DNA of 64,000 nucleotides. It comes from Adiantum capillus-veneris (taxonomy: Eukaryota > Streptophyta > Polypodiopsida > Polypodiales > Pteridaceae). The DNA lies in the NCBI GenBank assembly GCA_014529385.2, contig CM043969.1:26305946-26369945 (forward strand), in the 5' to 3' direction. The number at the start of each line of letters is the position of its first letter. Position 1 is the stretch's first letter. Made by a program: the position numbers and the translations under genes. The notes beneath the pieces were generated by a model. The model saw only the letters and a program-made list of their open reading frames with translations, was not told the origin of the DNA and ran no database searches. Below are positions 1 through 10,405 of the stretch, one piece after another.

Positions 1-560
1 GCAAACAGACATCTTTAAACTTAAGACAAGGTGCTGTCAAACAAAACATTGTCCATAATAACCATGAACAGTACTCTTCTTGTCTCAAGACCACCTAAGG
101 GTGAAAAAACGGCACCCATTCCTTATTCATAATCCGGAGTGGATAAACGCCCACCCAAGGTTCCGGGTGCCCATACACCAAACCAGTTGCCCATACAACC
201 GGGCGGCGGCTCCCCTAGGATAAAAAACGGTATCCTAACTTATGTAGAACATCAAGACATGACACGGAGTAGAAACTCAACGTTCATGGGGGTAACCGAC
301 TTATCCGTGTGGCTGGAAATCCATCATTATCATTAAAATATACCAAGGAGTCGGAGGTGTCTTGAGACAAGCTGTCTTAAGGATGATCAATCATATCTTT
401 CCTAATTCAACCAGTTTTAACCCAAACAATTCTTTCCTATATTATAAACAAATGCACGTTGGAATTTACCTTCCGTTTTTTGTCAATTATTCCTTTCTTC
501 ATTCTTTCTCACTCCTTACGTATGCAAGGCTAACTTGTAAAAGAGCTTAAACTATTTAAA
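1..560. other. No gene recognised
   Basis: Short open frames occur on the plus strand, but none shows a recognisable domain, codon bias or plausible exon boundary. I see only unclassified intergenic or transposon-derived sequence here. Confidence 0.5.
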
Positions 561-587
561 AACTTAATTGAATAATGCGAAACCCAC

Positions 588-749
588 CTGCGATTGATCG
601 GCCATCTGCTGCTGCGCTGGCGCCTGAAGACTCTCCTTTGTAGGCCTACTACTAGGCCCGGCTTCGTCGTCGTGTGACGCTCTAGTTCTTTTTAGAGCTA
701 CCTCCTCATCATCAGATGTAGGATTTGCTCGGGTCCTTTTTGGTGCCAT
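588..749 (-). CDS. Possible first exon of a gag-like ORF (partial)
   Basis: The minus strand carries exactly 54 codons from an ATG at 749, beginning MAPKRTRANPTSDDEE and ending ADQSQ, then a consensus splice donor (CAG|GTGGGT, exon end at 588). The peptide is basic then acidic, Ser/Pro/Gln-rich, and contains the repeated words KRTRA. This resembles the disordered N-terminus of some plant gypsy gag proteins, but I recognise no domain. It lies downstream, on the same strand, of an LTR-like promoter near 3.09 kb and a tandem-repeat leader, which fits a retroelement leader followed by gag. The next exon would lie to the left, outside the window or too degraded to see. Confidence 0.3.
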
Positions 750-1129
750 AACTTCTTATCCTTATAAGAAGACTTAATTGATTAGAGGTTTAATTGAATA
801 ATCTCTTTTCTTCCTTTTTACCAAAATATAAGGATTTTTTGAGTAAGTAGGTATCCTGGATAGTTAATTGGATAAGATATTCCTCCTGTAACTTCTTTAT
901 GCTATAAGTAAATTTCCCATAATTACCATTTAATTTGGGAAGCCATTTAACTAGGTTTATCCTTAGTCGATATTCCATTTTAGCCTTAGTAAATTATAAA
1001 TTTATATCGGCTAGTGGATCACTCACTCTAAATTGTAATTGTATATGTTCTATCTTTAGGAATTTTCATAAATTTGATTTATACCCTTTCCCTCCTTTAC
1101 TTATGGTCTAATTTAGGTAAGAGTTTACT

Positions 1130-2690
1130 GATAGTAACTTATTATACCATCCATTTATGTTGAGGTAATTTTTCCACCCTTCAATAGTGATTTTGAACCT
1201 CAAGTATTTATTTGGTAATTAAATAAATTATTTACTAATTTACCTTGTCTATTTCATACGGAAAATCGATTACTTTTATTGAAGATAAATACCTAAACTA
1301 TTTATCTGAGGTTGGGATATTATAATGGATTCCCCAAGGTTTTTTCTGCCTTTGATATTTATATCAAAGGTTTTTGGATTAATTTAATATATTTCCCCTT
1401 TTATTTTCTCCTAAAAATAATATAATTTTACTAGGATAATTAGATAACTTAATTATCTGAGCTTCACAAAATTATCATGGGTTTCCTAAGGTATAATTAA
1501 CTTCTAGTAAATAACTCAAGTCATTTTGAATCTATTTGTTAATTTCCCCTATTTAATTTGTCCTAAAAACATAGTATTTTTGCTAAAGTAATTAGATAAA
1601 TTAATTATCTGAGATTCTCCTAAATATCACCAATTTCCTAACATGTAATAACCTCTGATAAATAACTCAATTCAATTTGAATCCATTTGCTAATTTCTTG
1701 TATTTAATTTTTCATAAAACCAGAGTATTTCTGCTAAAGTAATTAAATTAATTAATTATTTGAGCTTATCTAATTATCACTAGCTCCCTAACATGTAATT
1801 AACCTCTAATAAATAACTCAATTAAATTTGAATCCATTTGCTAATTTCCCCTATTTAATTTATCCTAAAAATAGAGTATTTTTGTTAAAGTAATTAGATA
1901 AATTAATTATGTGATCTTGGCCTAATTATCACGAGTTCCCTGACATGTAATTAACCTCTAATAAATAATTGAATTCAATTTGAATCCATTTGCTAATTTC
2001 CCTTATTTAATTTGTCCCAGAAATAGAGTATTTTTGCTAAAGTAATTAGATAAATTAATCATCTGAGCTTGGCCTAATTATCACAGGTTTCCTAACATGT
2101 AATTAACCTCTAATAAATAACTCAATTCTATTTGAATCCAATTGCTAGTTTTCCCTATTTAATTTGTCCTAAAAATAGAGTATTTCTTCTAAAGTAATTA
2201 GATAACTTAATTATCTGAGCTTCTCCTAATTATCATGGGTTTCCTAACACATAATTAACCATTAATAAATATCCCAAAGCATTTGAAATCAATTTAATAA
2301 TTTCTCCTATTTAATTTGTCCTCAAAATAGAGTATTTCTGCTAAAGTAATTAGGTAAAATAATTATCTAAGCTTCTCCTAATTATCACGAGTTTCCTAAC
2401 ACATAATTAACCATTGATAGATAACTCAAAGCATTTGAAATCAATTTACTAATTTTTTGTATTTAATTTGTCTTGAAAATAGAGTATTTCTGCTAAAGTA
2501 ATTAGGTAAATGAATTATTTGAGCTTCTCCTAATTATCATAGGTTTCCTAACATATAATTAACACTGATAAATAGCTCAAAGAATTTTGAATCAATTTGA
2601 TTATTTTTCCCTTTAATTTTCTCTGAAAAACAGTGTAATTCTGCCTAATTAATTAGGAAAATTACTCAAAAAATTATAGGATAATTTTCT
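1130..2690. repeat. AT-rich tandem array, ~152-bp unit
   Basis: The word AATTAGATAA followed by TTAATTATCTGAGC recurs near 1437, 1590, 1741, 1892, 2044, 2196, 2348, 2500 and 2651, so the period is 151-152 bp for nine consecutive starts. A degenerate copy lies near 1285. Each unit also carries TTTCCTAACATGTAATTAACC and CCTATTTAATTTGTCC. Units diverge by roughly 10-20% by eye. The array lies between a minus-strand LTR-like promoter (~3.09 kb) and a gag-like start (749), so it may be the repeated leader of a retroelement rather than a free satellite. Confidence 0.85.
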
Positions 2691-3009
2691 TAGCTTAATG
2701 ACTATCTAATTCAACTTTGATAATTACCTCAACTTAATCTAAGCTTAATTAATATATTTCCCATTAATTCATTATTAATTTGTTTAATTTCAACCCTAAT
2801 ATGATAGGATAATTAATTAGCTTAACATTACCAAGCTTAATTACAAAAATCAATAGAGAATAATTAATTAAGAGAGGGTTTATGAGTATACATAGGTCTA
2901 ATCTTTAATTTATTAACAAAATAGATTAATCTATCCTTGCTAATTAAGAAGGATTAGGCTAATTACCGTTTAGGTTAATCAATTAGAGCTTAATCTCTAG
3001 TGATTTCTA

Positions 3010-3205
3010 CTTAGCATTCTCTCTAGATGAGAGAGAGTGTGTCAAGGCTCCGAGTCTCCCTGAAATTGTGAAGTAAGGGTCATATTTATAGGTTTCTGGG
3101 CACTCATAGGCTGGAAAATGGCAATAACTTGAGTCCCAAGCTGCCCTACAAGTCAAAAAACGTCCCCTGTTGCTCAATCTAGTCCCGGACAAGTTCATCA
3201 TTACC
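3010..3205 (-). promoter_or_regulatory. LTR-like promoter with TATA box
   Basis: On the minus strand CCTATAAATATGA (TATA about 3082-3092) is followed by a CT-rich stretch (ACACACTCTCTCTCATCTAG), as in the R/U5 segment of plant LTRs. No matching second LTR and no clear primer-binding site was found, so the element's borders are unknown. The open frame across this segment shows no known domain and I treat it as non-coding. Confidence 0.3.
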
Positions 3206-3535
3206 TCACACAGCCCCCCTCAACTTTCAGAATCGATTTTTACTATTTCACTGATTTTTAATGATGAAAATTGGAAATATCAAGAATTTCTAGAACCTTA
3301 GGATAAGAAAGTCTTTGTTAATAATAATTACTGAAACCATCCAATTTTACTTAACTAATTGAGTTCCTAGTGTAACCTTTCAGGGCCCGTAACTTTTCCA
3401 GATTTTATCGGAATCTGATTCTGAAAATTTCTAACCTGGGGTTTGCTGTGCTTAAGATTTCAAAAATACCAATATTTGCCACGGTCGGACAATTCTACAT
3501 TGCTTTTTCAATAATCATATCAGTTGAATTAAGAT
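3206..3535. other. No gene recognised
   Basis: AT-rich sequence without a supported open frame or repeat. Confidence 0.4.
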
Positions 3536-4030
3536 TTATACAATCTTTAAGGTTTCAGAAACTGGAAACCTTACACTTGTGTAGGGATCGACCGGTCTAC
3601 CCATCCACTTCCGCTCTACTATGAACATAGAGAATTTCACTTCGTCGGGAGCGGGCCAAAACACCAACCTACTTGAGCCAGACATAAGCTGAGGTCGCTT
3701 CCCCTCTCTCCATGAACCCGAGCTCTGAAAGGATCCCAAGTACCAGTAGGTGGTAGGGTATCAACACCAACCATACCAATTTAGGTGCCACGCCTCTTTG
3801 ATGCCCAACATCAAGTGTTTAGACAAAGCCAAGGCAAAATCCTTGACAATTTTCCGTGTAGGTCATTCAATCCCCGATGCACTAACCATGTAGATGAGCC
3901 TAACAGAAAAAAGAAGACCTAGGAAACACCCCCGATCCCAGCAAAGCCCTAGGTGAACGACCCTTTAGTCTAAGGCTAAGCGATGTAGGTGTTCCTAGTC
4001 TTGTAGCGACGCTTCCATGAGAAACATAAC
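3536..4030 (-). other. GC-richer island, possible organelle-derived insert
   Basis: Base composition is clearly higher in G+C than the flanks. Read on the minus strand it has a mitochondrial-intron feel: stretches such as GAGAGGGGAAGCGACCTC, TATGTCTGGC and GAGCGGAAGTGGATGGG. The open frame at 3536-3739 shows no domain I recognise. A nuclear mitochondrial insert (NUMT) carrying part of a group II intron is possible, but I cannot confirm homology by eye. Confidence 0.25.
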
Positions 4031-4607
4031 ACGTGAGTCCAATAGTACTTTCATATGCACAAACAATCTTTTCCAAGTAGTTAGATTGTACAGGATCTCT
4101 ACCTTTACACGTCTACCATAAACCATCTCGATCACTTCATAAACCATAATTCAAAACCATAAACCATAATCCAATCATATCACATGGGTGAGCCCTCCAC
4201 CCAACTTGGGTGAGGCACGACGAATCCATATAACCACTGATAACATGGCTGCAAAACTTTTAGTAGCATTTCGGTAGCATAACCATATACAGAAAAAAAA
4301 ACCATAGGCCTCACCGACTTCCATCATAAAATCACAACCACAATGTTTTGCATCATGTTTATGGTGATGGAATGTTATCTTATACTGTGTGGGAACTTAT
4401 AGATCGATGTGGATGCCTCATGTGCATGGTTATGATTGCTTTTCAACTTTCTAAGCCAAAACTAGCTCTATGTGCTAAGGAGGTGAAGTGCAGATGTGAT
4501 GCATCAACTTTGCATGGTTGGATGTTGTCAAAATTGGATTTCTATTTCATGATTAGTTGTTGGTCAAACGTTTTCTTTATGCATGAAAGAATCACATCCT
4601 AAGGGTC
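4031..4607. other. No gene recognised
   Basis: Short direct repeats of ACCATAAACCATAA-type words occur near 4120-4165. The 84-codon frame at 4348-4602 shows no family signature. Nothing else is supported. Confidence 0.4.
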
Positions 4608-4612
4608 ACATG
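4608..4612. repeat. Target-site duplication ACATG (left)
   Basis: ACATG at 4608-4612 is repeated exactly at 5359-5363, immediately outside the TGTTA...TAACA ends of the LTR at 4613-5358. Confidence 0.85.
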
Positions 4613-5358
4613 TGTTAGGAAATAAGACGTAGCTAAATAGATTTTTGAGTATTTTACTTAATGGAGAGAGATAGATTTCACACACAAGAGATTATAGAGT
4701 AGAGAGAGAGAGAGAGAGTACACACGATATACGTGGTTCACCCAATGTGGGCTACGTCCACGGGAAAGCAGTCACTCAATGGCTTTAGCACTTCAAAAGA
4801 AGAAGTAGTTTACAAAGGGATTAAACCCTTGATAGAGCTCCCGCCTTGCTTCACTCTCACCACCTCACACTCACCTTGTTGCATTAACTTCACACTATGA
4901 AATGTGTGTAGAAATGGCCTCCTTTTATAGGCCAAAAGGGCTGCCCTCTCTTATGAGAGACAACCATGTGTAGCCGCCCTTGTGCGAATAAGTCCAAATC
5001 GGACCCTCCAATCCGCCCATGTGTGGCCGCCCTTGAGAAGACAAGTCCGCTTTTGAATTCGGTCACTAGCCATTGACTTCCGACCACCGGCCAACCGATC
5101 GGTTGTTTTTTGACCACTTTCCGACCGCCGTCCGGCCATAATATTCCGGCGAAAAGGAATATTCCGGCGAAAAAAAGTCTCGGGGACGGAGGCCCCCGAG
5201 GCCTCTAAAGTTGCCCCTGATTCTTGTCCGTAAAAATTTCGGTTTCCGATGAGTGATTTTCCTTCATGCACGATGGCTTCTCCTCATAATGGGGGCCTTA
5301 CAAATGTGCACTTTTACCACAGAAAAATACAAGGGTAAATCAGGCTCCATACTTAACA
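4613..5358 (-). mobile_element. Solo LTR of the TGTTAAG family
   Basis: This is a 746-bp LTR with inverted ends TGTTA/TAACA and flanking 5-bp duplication ACATG, so an LTR retrotransposon inserted here and recombined to a solo LTR. It is the reverse complement of the LTR at 25546-26390. On the minus strand a TATA-like GGCCTATAAAAGG lies near 4929, followed by CAAG|GTGAGT, a consensus splice donor. A short GA tract (about 4702-4719) corresponds to the long (TC)n of the other copies. Open frames here (4890-5271) are LTR shadows, not genes. Confidence 0.9.
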
Positions 5359-5363
5359 ACATG

Positions 5364-6300
5364 TGTATGGACTCCAATTGATTGCAGGTTTATGTCAACC
5401 TCCAAGTGTGGGAGTTGATTCAATGTGGTTATGACTTATGGTTCTTCAACTTTAGGTCAACCATAAACCATAACTTCACACATGTGCAAAAAAAAAAACT
5501 TTTTGACATTTTTGGGAGCGTGCAAAACATGCAATCACTCTATTACATTACTTTACCCATATGGTACTTACACAACAAATGGTAACCCAAAAAGAAAGCC
5601 ACATAAATTATGTTTGCCTATGCGGTTCGGGATGTCTAACCATATATTTTCACATAAGTTTATGGGCATCAACTCACCAAAACAAACCATAAATCATATA
5701 TAAACGGCTCGGTTATCTCACAATGTCATATGGTACTCCCCCTTGGTAGCACCCCTATACGTGTAGGTAAAACCGATTATAGAATGATTAATAACCGAGG
5801 TGATAAGGGAGACCTAAATTCATTTATCATCAAGTTTCATCAAGATTTTCCAGTGGTTAAGAGGGTTTTCCCATCGGTGAATCTATATAGTGGTTCTCCA
5901 AGGAGCCTAGAGTCGGAAAAAATTGGTTTATGCAGTGGGTAGCAAGCGGTTTTTTGACCATACCTCTTAGCTCGTGTGTGATTTTCATATGACACCATAA
6001 AGAGAAAATTTTCTAAATAATGTGAATCTCTGGTATAAGGGGTTTAGGTTGATTCATGATGGTTTGTTATTTATGACCAAAATATATAGTGTTCCTACCG
6101 CCTCTATGACGTGAAACAAAAAAGTGTTTTTTATGCATGCACGTGATCATAAACGCATCATGTGCATAAATCAGCGTGTTAAACATGATAAAATAATCAT
6201 GGGAACCTTTGTATGTACTCGATTAATCCATACATGCACTCGCATACGAAAAAACAATCACCGAGAGGGTGACTACTCAGAAAAACGACATAGAGAGAGA
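5364..6300. other. No gene recognised
   Basis: Low-complexity, AT-leaning sequence. Short plus-strand frames (5382-5942) have no recognisable domain and are not supported as genes. Confidence 0.4.
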
Positions 6301-7531
6301 GGGAGAGATGATGTCTATGGAGTTTAGAGCTTCTCATCGTGCTTTAGAATCGATTAGGGGATGTCAAATGGCTTCTTGATTTGCTACAAGAGAGTAGTGA
6401 TGAGATCTACGTAGAGGTACCGCCATGAAAGCTTTCGGAGAGCGCGTACACCGTGAAACGAGAGAGAAGATAATAAGCAAGTAGAGAAAGAGTATCCTTC
6501 TTCTTCTTCTTCTTCTTCTTCTTCTTCTTCTTCTCCCCAAGAGAAAAGATCTTTTGGAGATGGTGATGAAGAGCTTACACCACTCGGTATAATAGATACG
6601 TATAGCCTTGCGGTAGTAGATGCAACAGACGGCACTAAAAACTGAGCACTCTATGTCAATTTATAGGTTCTACAGCTGCCCGGAGTGTGCACCCAACTGA
6701 AGGTAGCACTAGATTTGCAGCTAGGAATAGCTTCTTGCTTTTGGGAACTTTCCAAAAAACAAGCCTTTGCTTTTGGTGGTCAACTCTCCCACTTACCATT
6801 CAATTTTTACATTAAAATTGGCCAACCTGATGCAACTAATGGAAACCGTAGCTACACTATGTCGCATCGTAATGTCCCGACACACTTATGACTTTCCCGT
6901 CTTGCCCCGGAGTATTTACGGTACTGCTTTTTATAAAAATAATTCTCGTAAAAACCCCGTCTAGTCTCGTTTTTGCTCAAGGTGACCTTTTTAAATCCGA
7001 CGGAGACTAAAACTGATATTTTTATGTTTAGGTCATTATAAAAAGCACATTGTTTTTCAAAAACGTTGAAAACCATGAAAAGCTAAAAATAACGTAAAAA
7101 GTTTTTTTTTTTTCTAGAATTGAACCACTGCTTCCCCTCGTCCACTAGAATAAGAAAGCGGACTCGCTTTTCACTAAAAAGCACTAGCAATCATGAAAAG
7201 CTATAAATAGAGTGAAAAGCACTCAAAAAGCATATTTTTACAAAATTGGACTATAGCTTCCCTGGACCACGTAGATCAAGGATCCAACCTTACTTTTTCC
7301 AAAAAAACACCTAAAAGCATAAAAAGCATGAAAAAGCTAAAAATAGTGGATTTTTTCAAAACTACACTAAACGTCTGTCAAACCTACTGGAACATGGAAA
7401 CGGCCTTGGTTTTTACTTTAGAACCTTCCAATACTGTCAATCAAGCATCTTAAGTCAAAATTGGGCAAAATAGATATTGAAAGCTATTTTGTCTTATTTT
7501 TAGAAGAGACCCAAAAATTGGGGATCTTACA
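6300..7531 (-). mobile_element. Probable 3' LTR of Gypsy-2 (left border uncertain)
   Basis: Downstream of the Gypsy-2 integrase, the minus strand reads TGTAAGATCCCCAATTTTTG from 7531, a start seen in many plant gypsy LTRs. Further on come ACCTATAAATTGACA (TATA, about 6655-6670) and a pyrimidine/purine-biased stretch with (TTC)n, like an R/U5 region. The left end and its target-site duplication could not be located, and no matching 5' LTR is visible to the right, so the coordinates are approximate. Confidence 0.4.
6497..6533. repeat. (TTC)n microsatellite
   Basis: About twelve TTC units on the plus strand. They create a poly-Glu shadow frame on the minus strand. Confidence 0.9.
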
Positions 7532-7597
7532 TCCTTGCACATTTGAAAAATTCGAGGTGTCCTCATCTCAACATGAAATGTGGATAATTTAGTTTCA

Positions 7598-8808
7598 TCA
7601 CATCATCACGTTCCAAGTGGCATCTTCCTGCGGATACGTTGACCATTTAACAAGGTGTTGAATAATGGTCTGATTGCGTAGAGGCTTGGTTCTGCTTTGA
7701 AGTAATACTTCGAGATATATTTCAAATGTTCCATCAATAGATGTAGATGATAGAGAATCATCAAGAATGTGTTGAGGATCATGCACATACTTCTTGAGTA
7801 AGGTGACGTGAAAAACATCATGTACCTTTATGTGTGGTGGTAATAAGAGTCTATAAGCTTCATCATTAATCTGCTCTGTGATTACAAAAGGTCCACAATA
7901 TCTGGCACTCAGCTTCTTACACTTACCCATTGATAAAGAGCTAAGGTTGGGTTTAACTCTCAGAAATACCATATCGCCTTCTTCAAAAAGTATGGTAGAT
8001 CGTTTAGGATCAGCATAACTCTTCTGTCTATCTTGAGCACTCTCAATATCCTGCTGTATAAGATCGATTTGTATTTGCATTTCATCCAACATTTCTTTGG
8101 ATTCTTGAACTCGTATGAGAGGGTCTGTCCATTTGAGTGGAGGAATACACTCTTGTCCATACAATGCTTGAAAAGGAGACATCCCAATTGAGCGGTAGAA
8201 TGAAGAATTATACGCAAATTCAAGCAAATACAAATATCTAGTCCATTTACTCTGCTCATGCATACAATAAGCTCTTAACATGTCTTCAATGATTTGATTG
8301 GTTCTTTTTGTCTGCCAATCAGTCTGAGAATGATAAGCAGTACTAAAGGCTAATGGGGTTCTTATAACTGAGAATAAAGCTTTCCAAAAATTAGAGGTGA
8401 ACTTCGCATCACGATCAAAAATTATCTGGCAAGGTAAACCATGATACATAAAAACACCTTTCATGAAGACTTGAGCTATATCCTTAGCCGTAAACGTTGT
8501 CTTGACTAAAAATAAATGGGTCATTTTTGTAAGCATATCAACAACCACAAAAATAGAGTCATATCCTAGAGATATAGGAAGTCCTATAGTAAAATCCATG
8601 GATATGCATTCCATTGCATTTATGGAGCATCAATAGGTTGAAGCTTACAGGGATATCGAACTCGTTCAGCTTTAATACGTTGACATGTTAAGCATCTTGT
8701 AACATAGTTCAACACATCACGATTTAGTCTTGGCCAAAAGAGACTCTTTCTTACAATAGAGTAGGTCTTAATGTATCCTGGATGTCTTGCTATATGTATA
8801 TTATGAGC
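7598..8808 (-). pseudogene. Gypsy-2 integrase with chromodomain (3' half of pol)
   Basis: Minus-strand pol fragment of a chromovirus. From high to low coordinate it has the integrase zinc-binding region (HPGYIKTYSIVRKSLFWPR, CLTCQRIK), then the catalytic core (SMDFTIGLP, IIFDRDAKFTSNFWK, AYHSQTDWQTKRTNQ) and the LAYNSS-type alpha region (LEFAYNSSFYRSIGMSPFQALYG). It ends in a chromodomain-like tail (RNQTIIQHLVKWSTYPQEDATW). The first 338 codons from 8614 are open, but an in-frame break separates them from the zinc-binding part. Gypsy-1 inserted at 8808/22250 within the zinc-binding module, so the rest of this pol lies at 22251-25433. Not functional as it stands. Confidence 0.9.
8804..8808. 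repeat. Target-site duplication TGAGC (left) of Gypsy-1
   Basis: TGAGC at 8804-8808 is repeated at 22250-22254, directly outside the Gypsy-1 LTRs. Confidence 0.9.
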
Positions 8809-9393
8809 TGTTAACCCTCGTGGCTCACGGACACCCTATCGCCTACGACGGACACTGTAACCGTATTATTTATTTAAGTAGAGTCAGGCACCGGGCTTGT
8901 CGGTCCAATAGGGAAAGGTAGAGTGATCGCCGATGAGAGGCGCACTCTAACACGAACATGCTAGGGTTAGTTGGCTAAGCATGGGCGCCTAAGTGTGAAT
9001 GGGGTGAGCTCATATAAAAGCCAACTAAACCTAATTTTTACTCATTCTCTCATTGTGCAATAGAAGCTGCTCTTGCTCCATCTCCACCTTCTCCTTCACC
9101 ATCTCCTTGTGTGTGTGCGTGTGAGAGAGAGAGAGAGTGTGTGTGTGAGAGTGTGTGTGCGATCGAGCGTTGCGGCGGCACGATGGCGGCGAGGCGGTTG
9201 AGCGCGGCGTAGTGGCGTCTCCCTCTTCTTCGCGGCGAGGAATCCTCTACGGCAGGAGCATAAGGCGGTGAGTGACACACCATTGCCCTCTTGAGCTTAC
9301 TAGTTAAACTAGTTGTGTGCTTGGAGCCGTCTGCGGCTCGTACATGGTGTATCGGCAAGTCCCTTGCTTTGACAGTGCGGCAAGGAGCGCACA
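8809..9393 (+). repeat. Gypsy-1 5' LTR
   Basis: 585 bp, starting TGTTAACCCTCG and ending GGAGCGCACA, nearly identical to 21669-22249. It holds a TATA box (9013-9019), a CT/GT-rich R/U5 segment and a consensus splice donor GCG|GTGAGT at 9267/9268. Open frames on its minus strand (9050-9574) are shadows. Confidence 0.95.
9013..9019 (+). promoter_or_regulatory. TATA box of the Gypsy-1 LTR
   Basis: CATATAAAAGCC within the LTR, about 205 bp from its start. An identical copy is present in the 3' LTR. Confidence 0.7.
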
Positions 9394-9397
9394 TTTT

Positions 9398-9415
9398 TGG
9401 CGCCGCTGCCGGGGA
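9398..9415 (+). promoter_or_regulatory. Primer-binding site (tRNA-Asp type)
   Basis: TGGCGCCGCTGCCGGGGA lies four bases after the LTR end and matches the primer site used by many plant gypsy elements (complement of the tRNA-Asp 3' end). Confidence 0.85.
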
Positions 9416-10405
9416 ATAGCCCTGCACTAAGCCCAAGAGGCACTTTGTGCTTCTTGTATGAGTGGTTTGCAGTAGGAAAGAAGAGGGAGAGGAAGGCGTA
9501 TTTTTTATGCAAGTTGTTAATTCTGTTTTTCTGTTGCGCACAGTTTGCATTTTCTGTGTTTCTGCTGCGTACATTTAGTATTAGTTAGACAGTTAGCAAA
9601 ATTCTGTTTTTTTGTTTACACACAGCTAGCATTTCTTGCTTTTTTTGCATTTTCTATGTTTTCACTGCACAGTTCTGTCAAGTTTCAATTTCTGTATTTT
9701 TTGTGTTTTCTGGTTTGGGCACAGTTAGGTGCACAGTTAGTTAATTAAGTAGGTTAGTAATTAGGTGAACCAGTGATTAGCAGGTCAGTAGGTAGGTGGG
9801 ACAGTAAATAGGTAGGTGAGGTCAACGCGCACCAAAACGCGTACCAAATAATATCTCAAAAAAAAAAAAAAAAAATCGAAAAATAAAAACGCGAGTAAGT
9901 GGGAGGTTAAATTTTCGAAAATAAAAAACGTGAGCTATAAAAACGGACGGGTTGGTTTGTATAAAAGTTAGATCAGGATCGTTTTCCCAAGCCCAAGCCC
10001 AAGCCCAAGCCCAAGCCCAAGCCTCAGTCCTCAGTCTTATGATATATACTAGACTCACTCTTATATATATACCCTACTCCCTCAAGAGAGAATGAGAGCA
10101 TGTGGGACAAGTCCTCCACTCTCCTCCCTTCTCTTCCCACTTGCACTCTTAGACTTTCTAGTTTGGGCCTAGTTCCCTACTGGAAATTGACAGTTTTAGG
10201 GATTCCGAGGGCATAGAGTGACCAAACGGAGGGCTGTAAAGCACGGCACGACCCTCTGACCGATACGCTCGTTTTGAGCTATCACACGGCCCATTCCACG
10301 ACACGCTCTAAAAAATCTAGCAAAAAAACAAACAAAAAACACGCTAAAAACTAGTCACAAGGCCTCCTAGAGCAGCTTTTTAACACCTTAGGGTATCAAA
10401 AGCAC
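9416..10405 (+). other. Gypsy-1 untranslated leader
   Basis: About 1 kb between primer site and gag. It has T-rich segments, a poly-A run near 9858, a (CCCAAG)n hexamer tract at about 9985-10023 and a TATATATATAC stretch near 10062. No open frame with homology. Confidence 0.7.
9985..10023. repeat. (CCCAAG)n microsatellite
   Basis: Six to seven hexamer units within the Gypsy-1 leader. Confidence 0.9.

Noticed and set aside
6384-6635. 83-codon minus-strand frame with a Glu run
   Set aside because: Poly-Glu comes from (TTC)n, in a probable LTR; no other support.
9050-9574. 174-codon minus-strand frame, and its twin in 21891-22556
   Set aside because: It lies in the Gypsy-1 LTR, which is promoter and leader DNA. 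The 22556 frame is a chimera of Gypsy-2 pol and the LTR.
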